Part shown: positions 1 to 10,560 of the stretch, piece by piece | How positions within the stretch are numbered: position 1 is the stretch's first letter | Layout of the letters: every line of letters starts with the position of its first letter | Assembly: GCF_008831285.2 (NCBI RefSeq) | Contig: NC_045148.1 | Location: forward strand, 17,665,002-17,725,001 | DNA from: Nymphaea colorata | Lineage: Eukaryota; Streptophyta; Magnoliopsida; Nymphaeales; Nymphaeaceae | DNA: 60,000 bases | Reading direction: 5' to 3' | Notes under the pieces: model-generated | The model's database searches: none | Told to the model about the DNA's origin: nothing | Seen by the model: the letters and a program-made list of their open reading frames with translations, nothing else | Translations under genes and position numbers: made by a program

Positions 1-752
1 ATCGGTCTAAAGCACGACATATTTCCACTTTGCTTAATAGAAAATAATCAGTCACATTCCCAATAGTTACTTTAATCGCTGGTCGCTGCAGATACAGTTT
101 TGATGTAGGTGCACCAAATGGCTCTAGACGGATGCAGCGTTTAGTTGCTTAATTATTTTTTATTTCAGGAAAGGGGCAAAGATATTGAAGACATGACGGC
201 GATGGCTTTAACTATGGCAGTGCTGGTTTGTCCAAGGAATACAACACCGACAGGGAAGCATTCGGTGGTCGCCTGTGAGACGCCATGGCAGAATCCTGCT
301 TCGCCTTGTCGAAAGGCGTGGTCAGACACAGTTGGGGTTCACTTGTCAAACTGGGTTCGAGCGACGTTAGATTTGCCTGAGCTCGATATCAGCTCAACCA
401 TCTAAATTGGGGCAACCTTGCATGCTGGTCAAAAATAAACTAACCCGAGAACGAGCTAGCATGCAGCCGACTCAAAATAAGAAAACGAGACATTCCTTCT
501 AATATTTGTGGATTAACTTGGGCATAATCCAGCCCAAGCCCAAGATCCTCATAACCTTCCCTACCTACTGCTCAATATGCTGAACATGAAGAGAGAGAGA
601 AAGAGACTAGGGGCCGGCAGGGATCCTGACACTTTCTCAAAAAAAAATTAAAAATTTTACATGTAAATTTTAGAAAATTTCAGTTGTTATATATAAAATT
701 TTTAAAAATAATATTTGGGCCCTTCTCAAAATTTATAAACATTCATTCTGCC
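1..752 (+). repeat. 5' flank of GULLO tandem unit 1 (left part)
   Basis: This stretch is a diverged copy of 14101-14700 and of 20741-21600. All three lie upstream of a GULLO gene, so it is the distal 5' flank of the first tandem unit, cut from its proximal part (6281-6519) by a retrotransposon. It includes a conserved block at about 165-225 that is shared by all units. Positions ~605-747 are AT-rich, begin near a GGGGCCGGC-like string, and are absent from units 2 and 3, so they are probably a small insertion of unknown class. The short ORF at 145-405 is not kept open in units 2 and 3. No gene is supported here. Confidence 0.75.
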
Positions 753-1158
753 TGTCACGGGCTGACAACTTCGGCCCGTGCGGCGCGGCAAGAACCTGAT
801 TGCCGCAAGCCTTCAAACCACCGAACAGGACGCAAAAGTAGTTTGAGAAAACAAGTGTATAAAGAATGTTTGTGAATAAAGAAATCTCGCAATGTATTCG
901 CTTGAAGAATTAGTACATCACGAGAAAGATAAGTAAGGAGAATGATCTCGACTTTACTTATGTAGGATGGCCGAGGCCGCTTACAGGATTCTCATGCCGA
1001 CCATCCAAAACAAGAAATCCCAATACTTGACACTTAGACCGGTGGGAGGGTACTCCCTTACAAGTAAACATGCATAAGCAAATGACTCAACATAAGCAAA
1101 GGAAGTACAATGCAAAACAAAGCAAAGGACTGTACAGACTCCCAGACACAGGGGAACA
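753..1158 (-). repeat. 3' LTR of the Reina-like element
   Basis: This 406-bp LTR starts TGTCACGGGC and ends GGGGAACA on the + strand. It matches 5870-6275 with four visible substitutions and no length change. It is the 3' LTR because the element reads leftward. Confidence 0.95.
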
Positions 1159-1173
1159 GGCTCCCCCCTTCAA
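1159..1173 (-). other. Polypurine tract of the Reina-like element
   Basis: The minus strand reads TTGAAGGGGGGAGCC directly before the 3' LTR. This is the expected place and composition for the plus-strand DNA priming site. Confidence 0.75.
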
Positions 1174-1174
1174 G

Positions 1175-4100
1175 TTATGCGCCGTCCTCGGCGCCAGCAG
1201 TTTCATGATAGGCCTTGACTTCCAGCGGGTAGCGCTGCTTTATGCGGAATGCATACTCCCAGGTGGGGTTGTGTTCGCCTATCCACTTCACTTGGTACTT
1301 CTTCGGCTCCCCCAAATAGTTTGTCTTGTGCCGAAGAATTTCTTCCATCCGACGGTCCGCCGCTCGCTTGGTCGGCGGGGCTCGCTGCAGGATCGGGTCT
1401 CGTTCTGGAACGCTTCGCTCAGGGTCTTCCTCATCGACGTAGAAGGGCTTTAGGTTACAAACATGGAACACTGAATGCACCTTAAAGTCTGGCGGCAAGT
1501 CTAGCTTGTAGGCTAGCTTTCCGATTCTCTTCAGCACCGTGAAGGGTCCCTCATACTTGCGGATCAATGACCGGTGTCGACCACGGAAAATGCTCGTGCG
1601 ATCAGGGTAGAGCTTTACGAGGACTTGATCACCCACCCGGAATTCCATTGGCCTTCGATTCCGATCTGCAAACTTTTTCATCTTTTTGGCGGCCTTGTGT
1701 AAGAACGCCTTAGCCATTTCCATCTGGTCCTGCCAATCGCGAACGAACTGGTAGGCAAAAGTGGGTCTTCCCTTTTCTTGGGCTGCAAGGGTATGTGGCA
1801 TCAACGGTTGTTGTCCAGTGGCTATTTCGAATGGACTATGTCCAGAAGACTCGCTCTTCTGCAAATTGTAGCAAAATTGAGCTACATCCAACAATTTCAC
1901 CCAATCTTTTTGATTCGCACTGACATAGTGTCGAAGGTATTGTTCCAACAATCCGTTGATTCGTTCAGTTTGGCCGTCCGTTTGAGGGTGGAAACTTGTT
2001 GAGAATAATAAATCCGAACCCAACAAACGAAATACTTCGCGCCAAAATTTCCCTGTGAAGCGAGCATCCCGATCACTAACAATGCTTTTCGGCACGCCCC
2101 AATGCTTGACAATATGCTTCACGAACAACTCGGCCGTCTTTTCCGCGGGACATTCTTTAGAGGCTGGGATAAATGTGGCATACTTTGAAAATCTATCCAC
2201 AACCACAAGGATGGAGCTGAAGCCGTCAACTTTGGGCAAGCTGACGATGAAGTCCATGGAGAGGCATTCCCATGGACGTTCTGGAATAGGAAGAGGTTCC
2301 AGGAGACCGGCAGGCTTCTGGTTTGTTCCCTTGTCCTGCTGACAGATCAAGCATGTTTTCACATATGCTTCAACGTCGTCGCGCATCTGTGGCCAGTAGT
2401 AGCCACGTTCGAGTAGTGCCAGTGTCCGCTCCTGGCCAGGATGGCCAGCCCACAATGAGTCATGACACTCCTTTAGCAACTCTCGTCGGAGATTGCCCCA
2501 TCTGGGCACGAACACTCGTCCGCCCTTTGCCATCAAAAGTCCATCTTGTAGCCAAAATCGTCGCGTCTTTCCCGCCTCCGTTGTTTCGACCAAGTGCTTG
2601 GCCACTGGGTCCTGCTTCATGCCTTCTCGAATCCGCCCAAGAAGAGCACCCTCGAGTTGCGCTTCGGATGATGCTATCCGGGTAGCTGCCAACTCTGCCT
2701 TCCGACTCAGTGCATCGGCTACGACGTTTGCCTTCCCTGCCTTGTACTCCAAGGCGAAATTGAATTCCGCAAGGAATTCCTGCCATCGAGCTTGCTTCGG
2801 ACTCAACTTCTTTTGAGTCTGGAAGTAGCTTGTGGCTACGTTATCAGTCTTTACCACGAATTGGGACCCCAATAAGTAATGCCTCCATGTGCGAAGACAA
2901 TGAATAACGGCTGTCATTTCCCTTTCATGCACGGAGTACCGTCGCTCCGCGTCTTTCAGCTTCCGACTCTCATAGGCAACTGGATGACCTTCCTGCATCA
3001 AAACTCCACCAATGGCAAAATCTGATGCATCCGTGTGGACTTCAAATTTTCTTGTATGGTCGGGCAACCTGAGCACAGGCTCCTGCGTCAGGGCCCTCTT
3101 TAACTTGTCGAAGGCATCTTCTTCGAGCTCTTCCCAAGCCCAAGTTCGGTTTTTCTTCAACAAATCAGTGAGAGGCGCAGTTATCAAAGAATACCCCTCA
3201 ATGAATCGTCGATAGTAATTTGCCAAACCAAGAAAAGAACGTAGTTCTGGTACATTAGTTGGCGGTTTCCAGTCTTGAATTGCCCTCACCTTTTCGGTGT
3301 CCATTCGCAGCTGACTTTTTCCCACAATGTGACCGAGAAAACTGATTTCCGGTTGGCCGAATAGGCACTTCTCGCGCTTCACATAGAATTCGTTTTCCTC
3401 CAATACCTTGAACACTGTCCGCAAGTGTTCCACATGTTCCCTCATGGATTTGCTATACACTACAATGTCATCAAGATAGACTACCACGAACTTATCTAAG
3501 TACGGATAGAATATCTTATTCATTAGAGTCGAAAAAGTGGCTGGGGCATTCGTCAACCCGAACGGCATTACCAAGAATTCAAAGGCACCGTAACGAGTGA
3601 CGCAAGTGGTCTTTGGCTCGTCGCCATCAACAATCCGAACTTGCCAATATCCTGATCTGAGGTCTAACTTGGAAAACACTTGAGCTTTGCCCAGTTGATC
3701 AAACAGATCTGCAATCAAAGGTAAAGGGTACTTATTCTTCACCGTTACCTTGTTCAACGCTCGATAATCCACACATAGCCTTTTGGAGCCATCATGCTTC
3801 GCTTGGAATAACACTGGTGCACCGAAAGGAGCTTTGGAGGGTCTGATTATACCTCCAGCTAGCATCTCATCCAACTGTCGCTGAAGTTCTCTTAATTCTG
3901 CAGGGGCCATTCGATATGGTGCCATTGCCGGGGGTTTGGCACCAGGGATGAGTTCGATGGCATGATCCACCTCGCGTCGAGGTGGCAGCCGTCTAGGGAG
4001 CTCCACAGGCATTGTTCCTGCGAATTCCGCTAAGACAGGCGCAAGCGCCTCTGGGACCAAACCAGGGGAGTCATTAGTTACTTCCCTGATTGCCACCAAG

Positions 4101-4219
4101 TACGTGTCTTCGCCGTGCTTGAGGCCTTTCTTCAACTGAAGGGCAGATATCATTGCGGCTTTGCCCTTATCCCTCTTTATCGATGTTACTGGAACCATAC
4201 AAGGGGACTTTTCATCCAT
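1175..4219 (-). CDS. Ty3 pol: reverse transcriptase, RNase H, integrase, chromodomain
   Basis: This 1014-codon frame encodes the enzymes that copy the element RNA into DNA and insert it. The RT catalytic motif YLDD is at about residues 248-251, after the motif [13 protein letters not shown]. RNase H starts near residue 390 ([12 protein letters not shown]). The integrase zinc finger (H...H...CLICQQ) lies near 610-650, and the DDE core follows with [16 protein letters not shown] and [14 protein letters not shown]-terminal chromodomain-like segment ([18 protein letters not shown]) marks a chromovirus. The frame has no internal stop. Its first residues overlap the end of the gag-protease ORF in another frame, so the first methionine is probably not a true start: in relatives gag and pol form one ORF. 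A one-base lesion near 4225 is more likely than a programmed frameshift. Confidence 0.93.
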   Translation of the reverse strand: MDEKSPCMVPVTSIKRDKGKAAMISALQLKKGLKHGEDTYLVAIREVTNDSPGLVPEALAPVLAEFAGTMPVELPRRLPPRREVDHAIELIPGAKPPAMAPYRMAPAELRELQRQLDEMLAGGIIRPSKAPFGAPVLFQAKHDGSKRLCVDYRALNKVTVKNKYPLPLIADLFDQLGKAQVFSKLDLRSGYWQVRIVDGDEPKTTCVTRYGAFEFLVMPFGLTNAPATFSTLMNKIFYPYLDKFVVVYLDDIVVYSKSMREHVEHLRTVFKVLEENEFYVKREKCLFGQPEISFLGHIVGKSQLRMDTEKVRAIQDWKPPTNVPELRSFLGLANYYRRFIEGYSLITAPLTDLLKKNRTWAWEELEEDAFDKLKRALTQEPVLRLPDHTRKFEVHTDASDFAIGGVLMQEGHPVAYESRKLKDAERRYSVHEREMTAVIHCLRTWRHYLLGSQFVVKTDNVATSYFQTQKKLSPKQARWQEFLAEFNFALEYKAGKANVVADALSRKAELAATRIASSEAQLEGALLGRIREGMKQDPVAKHLVETTEAGKTRRFWLQDGLLMAKGGRVFVPRWGNLRRELLKECHDSLWAGHPGQERTLALLERGYYWPQMRDDVEAYVKTCLICQQDKGTNQKPAGLLEPLPIPERPWECLSMDFIVSLPKVDGFSSILVVVDRFSKYATFIPASKECPAEKTAELFVKHIVKHWGVPKSIVSDRDARFTGKFWREVFRLLGSDLLFSTSFHPQTDGQTERINGLLEQYLRHYVSANQKDWVKLLDVAQFCYNLQKSESSGHSPFEIATGQQPLMPHTLAAQEKGRPTFAYQFVRDWQDQMEMAKAFLHKAAKKMKKFADRNRRPMEFRVGDQVLVKLYPDRTSIFRGRHRSLIRKYEGPFTVLKRIGKLAYKLDLPPDFKVHSVFHVCNLKPFYVDEEDPERSVPERDPILQRAPPTKRAADRRMEEILRHKTNYLGEPKKYQVKWIGEHNPTWEYAFRIKQRYPLEVKAYHETAGAEDGA

Positions 4220-5829
4220 GATACTGATACTGCGTGCGGCATTGGCACCATTTTCGCTGTACTGAGGAGCTCCATGCCTAGGATCATCCGGAAATCATCC
4301 ATCGGGACCACCGAGAAGTTGGCCCTTCCTAACCAACTCTCAATCTTCACAACCGCATCCCGGGCCACTCCGTGGATGGGTTTGGCCTCTGAGTTCACCG
4401 CCTTCATGCGTAACTCTCCCCTCTCAAGGGTTAGGCCCAGTCTCCTCGCCTCCTCAACTGAGACGAAGTTATGCGTGGCTCCCGTGTCTACCATAGCCAA
4501 GGTAGGCCTTCCATTTACCAGGATTTCCAAGTACATGAGCTCGTTAGAAGGTGTCGCTGTCACCTTCGCTTTTTCCTCCCTTTTTATGGTGTTCAGAAGT
4601 TGAAGTGCACCCATCTTTGGTCCTTCCCCTTCTTCACCTTGTGCCGCATTAGCAGATTGCCTTGAAGAGCTTGCCTGATTGTCCCTATTTACACGCTTTG
4701 GACATTGCCTTCCTAAGTGATTACCATCGCAAAACCAACATTTCAACACTCTATTCTGAGAGTTGTCGTTTCTGTGAAAGAAAGTTCTTCTTTCGACTTG
4801 GTGCTGAGTTGATGGTTCATCTTTCCGTTCCCTTCGATCATCTTTCTTTCCTCCATGGTCAGGCTTCCTCGACGGCTTGAAGGCGTTAGTGTAGCTCTTG
4901 CGCTGAGTATCAGCCAAACGTTCTGCTACTACATAAGCATCCTCCAAGGTCTCTGAATTACTCCTTTCCACTTCGGATTGCGCCCATGACTGCAGTCCCA
5001 AAATAAACCAGTTCAATTTATCTTGTTCTTGCATATCTGGCACATCTAACATCAGCCTTTGATAAGCCCTCACGTAATCTCGCAAGGATCCGGTATGTTT
5101 TAATTCACCAACCATCCGATAGGCATGGCGTGTCGCATTCGGGGGCATGAAGTAAGTTCTTAACTCTCGTTGAAAATCATCGAAAGTGTCTATTGTGCAG
5201 ATCCCCTTTTGAATGTCGAGCCTTTTCCTTCTCCACCATGCCACAGCATCGCCCTCTAGCAACATAGCCGCAGTCTTGACTTGAAGGTCGTCCCCCATAA
5301 CGCCTTGCAAGTCCAGGTAATATTCCACTTGGAATAAAAAGTTGTCGATAACTCGACTATCCCGAGTTCCATTGTATTTAGCTGGTCTCTGAACGTCGAC
5401 CCTTGCTGGCCGATCGTTACCTCCACCTACAGAGATTTGTCGCTGTAGTGTGCGGTTCTTGACTTGAAGTTCCTTGACTTCAGCCTGTAACGTGGTCACT
5501 GTGTCTGTCAGTGCCCGATTCATGGCCAGTAGGTCGGCCATTTGTTCCCGCAGTACCTTCATCTCGTCCTTCATTTCCCCGAAGGACTCAGTTGCATTAC
5601 CCAACGCTTCTTCATGAGCAGTTACGTCGGTAGCCAGCTTGTTCACCATCTCGGTCAGGTCTTCCTGACCCTGGGATGTACCCATCTCGTCAGAATGGGC
5701 TACTCCCTTGCCCTTGGCACTTCGCAGATTATATTGAGTCGCCAGGGCTTCCTCCTCTTCGATCAACGATCGTCGGAGGTCTCTTTCGATCAACGATCGT
5801 CGGCGTGTAGTTCTACACTGACTATCCAA
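4186..5829 (-). CDS. Ty3 gag plus aspartic protease
   Basis: This 547-codon ORF encodes the capsid/nucleocapsid protein fused to the protease. A coiled-coil-rich segment spans about residues 55-135, and the capsid-like retrotransposon gag region spans about 150-300. One zinc knuckle, [13 protein letters not shown] (CX2CX4HX4C), is at 364-376. The protease active site DTG is at 448-450, inside [10 protein letters not shown]. The ORF leaves the protease frame near its C terminus, where the pol frame takes over (4186-4219). A 27-bp direct repeat (5758-5803) duplicates an RRSLIE motif near the N terminus. The start lies about 20 bp inside the primer binding site, as expected for a short leader. 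Confidence 0.92.
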   Translation of the reverse strand: MDSQCRTTRRRSLIERDLRRSLIEEEEALATQYNLRSAKGKGVAHSDEMGTSQGQEDLTEMVNKLATDVTAHEEALGNATESFGEMKDEMKVLREQMADLLAMNRALTDTVTTLQAEVKELQVKNRTLQRQISVGGGNDRPARVDVQRPAKYNGTRDSRVIDNFLFQVEYYLDLQGVMGDDLQVKTAAMLLEGDAVAWWRRKRLDIQKGICTIDTFDDFQRELRTYFMPPNATRHAYRMVGELKHTGSLRDYVRAYQRLMLDVPDMQEQDKLNWFILGLQSWAQSEVERSNSETLEDAYVVAERLADTQRKSYTNAFKPSRKPDHGGKKDDRRERKDEPSTQHQVERRTFFHRNDNSQNRVLKCWFCDGNHLGRQCPKRVNRDNQASSSRQSANAAQGEEGEGPKMGALQLLNTIKREEKAKVTATPSNELMYLEILVNGRPTLAMVDTGATHNFVSVEEARRLGLTLERGELRMKAVNSEAKPIHGVARDAVVKIESWLGRANFSVVPMDDFRMILGMELLSTAKMVPMPHAVSVSWMKSPLVWFQ

Positions 5830-5850
5830 CCGCTTCCCCAGATTGCTGAA

Positions 5851-5867
5851 CCTGGGCTCTGATACCA
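5851..5867 (-). other. Primer binding site (initiator tRNA-Met)
   Basis: The minus strand reads TGGTATCAGAGCCCAGG two bases inside the 5' LTR. It matches the usual plant PBS complementary to the 3' end of initiator tRNA-Met. This fixes the element's orientation. Confidence 0.93.
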
Positions 5868-5869
5868 GT

Positions 5870-6275
5870 TGTCACGGGCTGACAACTTCGGCCCGTGCGG
5901 CGCGGCAAGAACCTGATTGCCGCAAGCCTTCAAACCACCGAACAGGGCGCAAAAGTAGTTTGAGAAAACAAGTGTATAAAGAATGTTTGTGAATAAAGAA
6001 ATCTCGCAATGTATTCGCTTGAAGAATTAGTACATCACGAGAAAGATAAGTAAGGAGAATGATCTCGACTTTACTTATGTAGGATGGCCGAGGCCGCTTA
6101 CAGGATTCCCATGCCGACCATCCAAAACAAGAAATCTCAATACTTGACACTTAGACCGGTGGGAGGGTACTCCCTTACAAGTAAACATGCATAAGCAAAT
6201 GACTCAACATAAGCAAAGGAAGTACAATGCAAAACAAAGCAAAGGACTGTACAGACTCCCAGACACAAGGGAACA
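5870..6275 (-). repeat. 5' LTR of the Reina-like element
   Basis: This is the second 406-bp LTR copy, running from TGTCACGGGC to AGGGAACA. As the 5' LTR it should hold the element's promoter, which reads leftward, away from GULLO gene 1. It ends 244 bp before the GULLO1 start codon. Confidence 0.95.
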
Positions 6276-6280
6276 CTGCC

Positions 6281-6519
6281 CCCCTCATTAATTTTTTTTT
6301 TAACTCCAGCCTTGCATTGTATGCCTTGTCCTTCTTGTTCGTGATTGAACCCACGGATCCTTTCCCAATCAGTACTGCCCACCTCATTTATGTTTTTGAC
6401 ACTGTCAGTGGATCCCTTATCTGCATCTATGCGTCAGTGCGGAATCTATGTATATATACGTACGATTCCTCTACTTCTTCACCAATTGCAAGTCCTTGTG
6501 CATATCACGAGTCCGCCAG
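6281..6519 (+). promoter_or_regulatory. Proximal promoter and 5' UTR of GULLO gene 1
   Basis: This segment resumes the tandem-unit flank interrupted by the retrotransposon and aligns with 14740-14920 and 21601-21803. A TATATATA box at 6451-6458 lies about 65 bp before the ATG, at the same place as in the other two genes, which implies a very short 5' UTR. Everything further upstream was displaced by 5.5 kb. Confidence 0.75.
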
Positions 6520-9478
6520 ATGAGTTCTCTCTCTTCTTCTCTAGTTTACCTTTTCTTGCTCGCATCTTTGTGCTTACCAAGCAGCGGCCCGCGTCTGGTC
6601 ACCGGCAGTCCACCTGGGCCAGTGGTACAATGCACGTCTGGCAATACCAATTGCTTGGTGCACAACGGATATGGTGCATTCCAGGATGGCACCCACTGCC
6701 GGGTTGCAGCCGCAGCCTACCCTTCCACCGAGTCCGAGCTGCTTCGCGTCGTCTCCGATGCCTCCAAGGCCAACCAAAAGATGAAGGTCATCACGCGTTA
6801 CTCGCATAGCATCCCGAAGCTCTGCTGTCCTGGAGGCCCTGATGGCACCGGGCTCGTGATCAGCACCGAGAAGCTGAATCTTGTCGTCCGAGTGGACGTG
6901 CGATCCAGGAGGATGACCGTCGAGAGTGGCATCACCTTGCATGAATTGATTGAGGCCGGTGCTACTCATGGCTTAGCCCTGACGCATTCTCCCTATTGGC
7001 TCGGCCTGAGCTTGGGGGGAATGCTGGGCACCGGCGCGCACGGTAGCACTCTTGTTGGGAAGGGAAGTGCCGTCCATGAATATGTGGTCGGCATGAAGAT
7101 CGTTGTGCCGACGTCGTCGCCCGACGTTGATGGCTATTTTGCCAAAGTTATCAGCCTGGAAGAAGATGACCCGGACCTTCTAGCTGCCAAAGTGTCGCTT
7201 GGCGTGCTTGGGGTAATTTCTGAGGTAATTTGTCTCAAGCCCCTTAAAATGCCGTCAACTTACTGTCAGATTTGTTCCATTATAGCACGTTATGCATGTG
7301 GCTGTCAAGGCTGACGGCTTCATTTATGAGCACATGGCTGATGATCAGACGAAGAGATCATATTTACTGACCCATTTTATTGGCTAGATTAACTCTACTA
7401 TGCTGAATGTATGTGCTTTCTACCATCATTGCCTATCAGTTTTTGTTTCCTTCTTTTTTTGGTTAGCAAAAAAAAATAGTAAGGAAAATATAGCTTGTGA
7501 CATGGATAATAACTCAAATTAAGGAAACATTTGCTGCACTTTAGCATATTCATCTTAATCTAATGTCAGTTCCTGCATTTTTTATCGCCAAAGCGACTTA
7601 GTCTAAGTGAACATGAGGTTAACAACCCGCCCCTCAGAAAAGAAGCCTGTAGGCTTCCTCTCGTTCTCGGGATTTTGAGTTAATTTATGACTTTTGTGGG
7701 ATATGGTACACCTTCTCAAGAGTATTAGAATCTCATCATTTGCAGTCTCAAGGAATTAGCACCTATGGATATTAAACCAAAGACGACACAACTGTCCAAC
7801 CATCTATGCCGCTACTTTTCATGTCACCAAAGATAGCTTTGTGCAAGTTTATCTAGGAACTTGAGATTTTGTGAAGTAAAATTAATATTTTCTAGGGACA
7901 GATTTTATACTTTGCATCTTCGACGATGACAAGTGTTATGGCGTGCCCACAAGAGGACAACTTAACAGCCATTTGCCTACGACCCACCAACCGATGGACT
8001 GATCATTTTACGAGCTAAGATTATGCCAGTTAGCTAAATCACTCTTAATTTGTGAATCCGAATGCATGCAGGTGACGTTGCAGATGGAACCCATGTTTAA
8101 GAGATCCATAACGAATGAATTGGTTGGTGACGGTGGCTTGGAAGATTACATCGAAAGGTTTGGTAGAACCACCGAGTTCGGCGACATCACATGGTACCCA
8201 TCGCAGAACAGGTTGACTCGCCGAGTGGACTTCCGGGTCCCCTTGACGGAACCCGGCAACGGACAGAATGACTTCACCGGATACAGGCCACTTTTGTCAA
8301 TGCTATCAGAATCGTTACGCAAAGCAGGTCAGCCAGTTACTTCTCAACGTCAATGCTTGCCAAGTTAATTCCCATATATTGCAGATCAAATTTGGAAATG
8401 TCAGATTGTTTTGTATTCAGATCACAACAAATATCGTTAATTTAAAAACTAAGGTCCGGATTTAGATACAACTGGAAACAAAATTACTTTGGATGACACC
8501 CTAAAACTATGTTTTGAGGAAAACTCCGTTTAAATTTAAGTTTGTGAAAAAAATCAATTTTGGCAGCGACTAAACCAGAATTTTACGACTTTTTTTTTTT
8601 GGCGAGTACCACCAAATGTCCCTGTCCTAAACATGCATCTTATCGTTGCAGAGGAGGTGGTTGAAGCCACCAAGGACTCCGTAGGCAAGTGCTTAGCAGC
8701 AAAAGGGCAAGTCGACATCCTTCACTCCTTGGGTCGTGGCCTTAAGAACGATATGGGCAACGAGGTTGAGTTCACAGGGTACCCTGTTGTTGGAAACCAC
8801 AGCATGATGCAGGCCTCAGGCTCCTGCCTCTTTGGCAAGGAAAACAGCCTACTGACTACTTGTGCATGGGACCCGAGGGTCCATGGAGAATTCTACAATC
8901 AAATAACCCTCAGCATTCCATTGACATCGATCCCGAGCTTCATAAGAGATGTCAAGAAACTGAGGGACATGGCTCCTCAGTCCCTCTGCGCCATGGACAT
9001 GTATGGCGGGATGTTGATGAGGTTCATCACAGCCTCAACCGCGTATCTTGGCAAGACGACCGACGCCATGGCCATAGACATGACGTACTACAGAGACCAT
9101 GATCCAAGCCAACCAAGGCTTCACGAAGATGTTCTTGAAGAAATGGAGCAGATTGCCTTGTTCAAGTATGGAGGGCTACCTCACTGGGGGAAGAACAGGA
9201 ACATTGGGTTTCTGGGGACGAAGGAGAAGCTCCAAGGAAGGGTAGAGAAGTTTGTGGAGGTGATGAAGAAATTTGATCCCAAGGGGTTGTTCTCATCAGA
9301 GTGGAGTGACAGTGCTTTAGGCCTACGAGAGAAGGGATTAGTGATTGAGAAGCCAGGGTGTGCATTAGAAGGCCTGTGCGTATGCTCTCTTGATTCACAC
9401 TGTGCCCCAGATAAGGGTTACTTCTGTAGACCTGGCCTTGTCTACGCAGAGGCTAGAGTTTGTCGTTATGAAGCTTAA
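6520..9478 (+). CDS. GULLO: L-gulono-1,4-lactone oxidase-like protein, gene 1 (3 exons)
   Basis: Exons are 6520-7224, 8072-8327 and 8652-9478 (705+256+827 nt, 595 aa). Introns are GT-AG: GAG|GTAATT...GCAG|GTG in phase 0, and GCAG|GTCAGC...TTGCAG|AGG in phase 1. Residues 1-23 form a signal peptide with a leucine-rich core. FAD-binding domain 4 spans about 55-230, with TRYSHS (His96, the likely flavin-contact histidine by analogy to animal GULO) and GGMLGTGAHGS near 167-176. The C-terminal ALO-type domain holds HWGK at 498-501, and a Cys-rich tail ends CRYEA, as in plant GULLOs. The family oxidises L-gulono-1,4-lactone toward ascorbate, though plant members can be poor or selective enzymes. This start is chosen because the in-frame ATG at 6448 precedes the TATA box. 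Residue 235 is Glu where the paralogs have Gln. Confidence 0.93.
7225..8071 (+). other. Intron 1 of GULLO gene 1
   Basis: This 847-bp intron is bounded by GTAATT and ATGCATGCAG. It shares much sequence with intron 1 of gene 2, which is longer because of a MITE, and part with gene 3, whose intron is only 478 bp. I see no ORF or embedded RNA gene. Confidence 0.85.
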
Positions 9479-9534
9479 AAAGAAAAGAAAAGAAGATCGT
9501 GAAGTAGTTGCCATGTAGTTTCTTGGTCTGGCTA

Positions 9535-9540
9535 AATAAA
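9535..9540 (+). terminator. Candidate poly(A) signal of GULLO gene 1
   Basis: AATAAA lies 57 bp after the stop codon, in an A- and T-rich context. Gene 2 has the same signal at the equivalent place. Confidence 0.55.
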
Positions 9541-10372
9541 TTTTATGTCCTGGCAAAGTTAAATCGAACATTACTTTCAGCCATAGCTGCGGCAAATTAA
9601 ACTCATTGGATATGCGTAAGGAGCAACAAAATTAAGAGCCTGGCAGACAATTTGGCTTTCAAGAAACGATGTATATTTAAATGAATCTAAAAAATGTAAA
9701 GGGTTCAGCTCTTAGTAATTTTTTCATTTTCCATAACAAAAATTAGAGGATGATGATGCAGCCGCTTTAGTTTTGAAAATGCGGAATGATTTTTCCCTTT
9801 TTTAGAACATTAACTAGGTTTAAGCAGATTTGTTATCCGACTTTGATCGTAAGCTTAAAATCTTCAAAGGTCCGAAGCCGCCAATGATTGGATGGACAAA
9901 GGTGGTTCATAATCGTCAGCCATTAAAGAACACAACTAGAGCCACAGCTGGAGGCTTTTACGGCGAGATCAATGGCTGGACCACCAATTATTTCTCTACC
10001 ACTTCCCTTTTCCTTCTTTCTGTTCAAATCTACGGGCAGCTGTCTCAATTGGGTGTTTTCAAACATGGCCTGCAACCTTATATATTGCACTTGCACTAAG
10101 GCGACGACCTTCTTTGCAAAAGAACTTCAAACATCAGCACATGTTTCTACCCAAAACATTAGTGTTAAGCATGAAAAATTTAAAAAGACTTTTCCGCTTC
10201 ACAAGATCTTGTGGTGCAAGTATCTCCTCGCTATAAAGTTAAGTTTATACCCCCACATGATGTGGAACAATTTGAACCAAACCCATTTCTCAAGTGGAGA
10301 ACCATTTCTCAATTTGGCTGATCCTGCGGTGGCAACTGCCATATGTGGCTTGATGGAACGACAAAACCGAAT
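9541..10372 (+). repeat. 3' flank of tandem unit 1
   Basis: This region aligns with the flank after gene 2 (19446-20150) and in part after gene 3 (25103-25650). Shared landmarks include AACGATGTATATTTAAAT and GAACACAACTAGAGCCACAG. Short ORFs here are not conserved between copies, so I call no gene. Confidence 0.7.
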
Positions 10373-10512
10373 ACTTGGTCCATGATATTGCGTACGGTGT
10401 ACATCCAGACCGCACCTCTTGCTGGGTTGCAGCAGCAGCCTGCCATGCGACCGCTGCTGGGCTGCTTCTCCAACACCGCCATGTCCGGCCAAAAGATAAA
10501 GGTCCTCACACG

Positions 10513-10516
<4 letters not shown>
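10373..10516 (+). pseudogene. GULLO exon 1 fragment (truncated, frameshifted)
   Basis: Two overlapping frames match GULLO residues about 50-95: a YGV-PDRT-C-VAAAA stretch, then in a shifted frame a K-I-KVLTRY stretch. The match stops where a (TA)n tract begins, exactly at the TRYSHS position. It has no start codon and cannot encode a working protein. It follows the shared 3' flank of gene 1, so it is a relic of a separate GULLO copy, not part of gene 1. Confidence 0.75.

Positions 10517-10558
<42 letters not shown>
10514..10558 (+). repeat. (TA)n microsatellite
   Basis: About 22 uninterrupted TA units end the GULLO exon 1 relic. Such tracts are prone to breakage and slippage, which may explain the truncation. 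Confidence 0.95.

Positions 10559-10560
<2 letters not shown>

Larger units (their letters stand above)
753..6275 (-). mobile_element. Complete Reina-like chromovirus (Ty3) LTR retrotransposon
   Basis: A full-length 5.5-kb element lies on the minus strand. Two 406-bp LTRs (TG...CA ends) flank gag-protease and RT-RNase H-integrase-chromodomain ORFs. The 5-bp target-site duplication CTGCC is perfect at 748-752 and 6276-6280. A primer binding site for initiator tRNA-Met abuts the right LTR and a G-rich polypurine tract abuts the left LTR. The short LTRs, total size and chromodomain fit the Reina lineage of plant Ty3 elements; the lineage is inferred. I count four mismatches between the LTRs, so the insertion is young. 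It split the promoter flank of GULLO gene 1. Confidence 0.95.

Noticed and set aside
145-405. 86-codon ORF in the unit 1 flank as a gene
   Set aside because: The frame is broken in units 2 and 3 and there is no recognisable domain. Only its first ~60 bp are conserved, reported as a finding.
5851-5867. tRNA gene near the primer binding sites
   Set aside because: Only the short 3'-end complement is present next to an LTR; no cloverleaf can be formed.
6448-6519. Upstream in-frame ATGs of the GULLO genes (6448, 14693, 21627) as starts
   Set aside because: They lie at or before the TATA box, and the signal peptide begins at the later ATG.
6574-6969. 131-codon minus-strand ORF opposite GULLO exon 1 (also at 14975-15370, 109 codons at 21858-22187)
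   Set aside because: Its conservation follows from the coding strand. The protein has no known features and no promoter or splice context.
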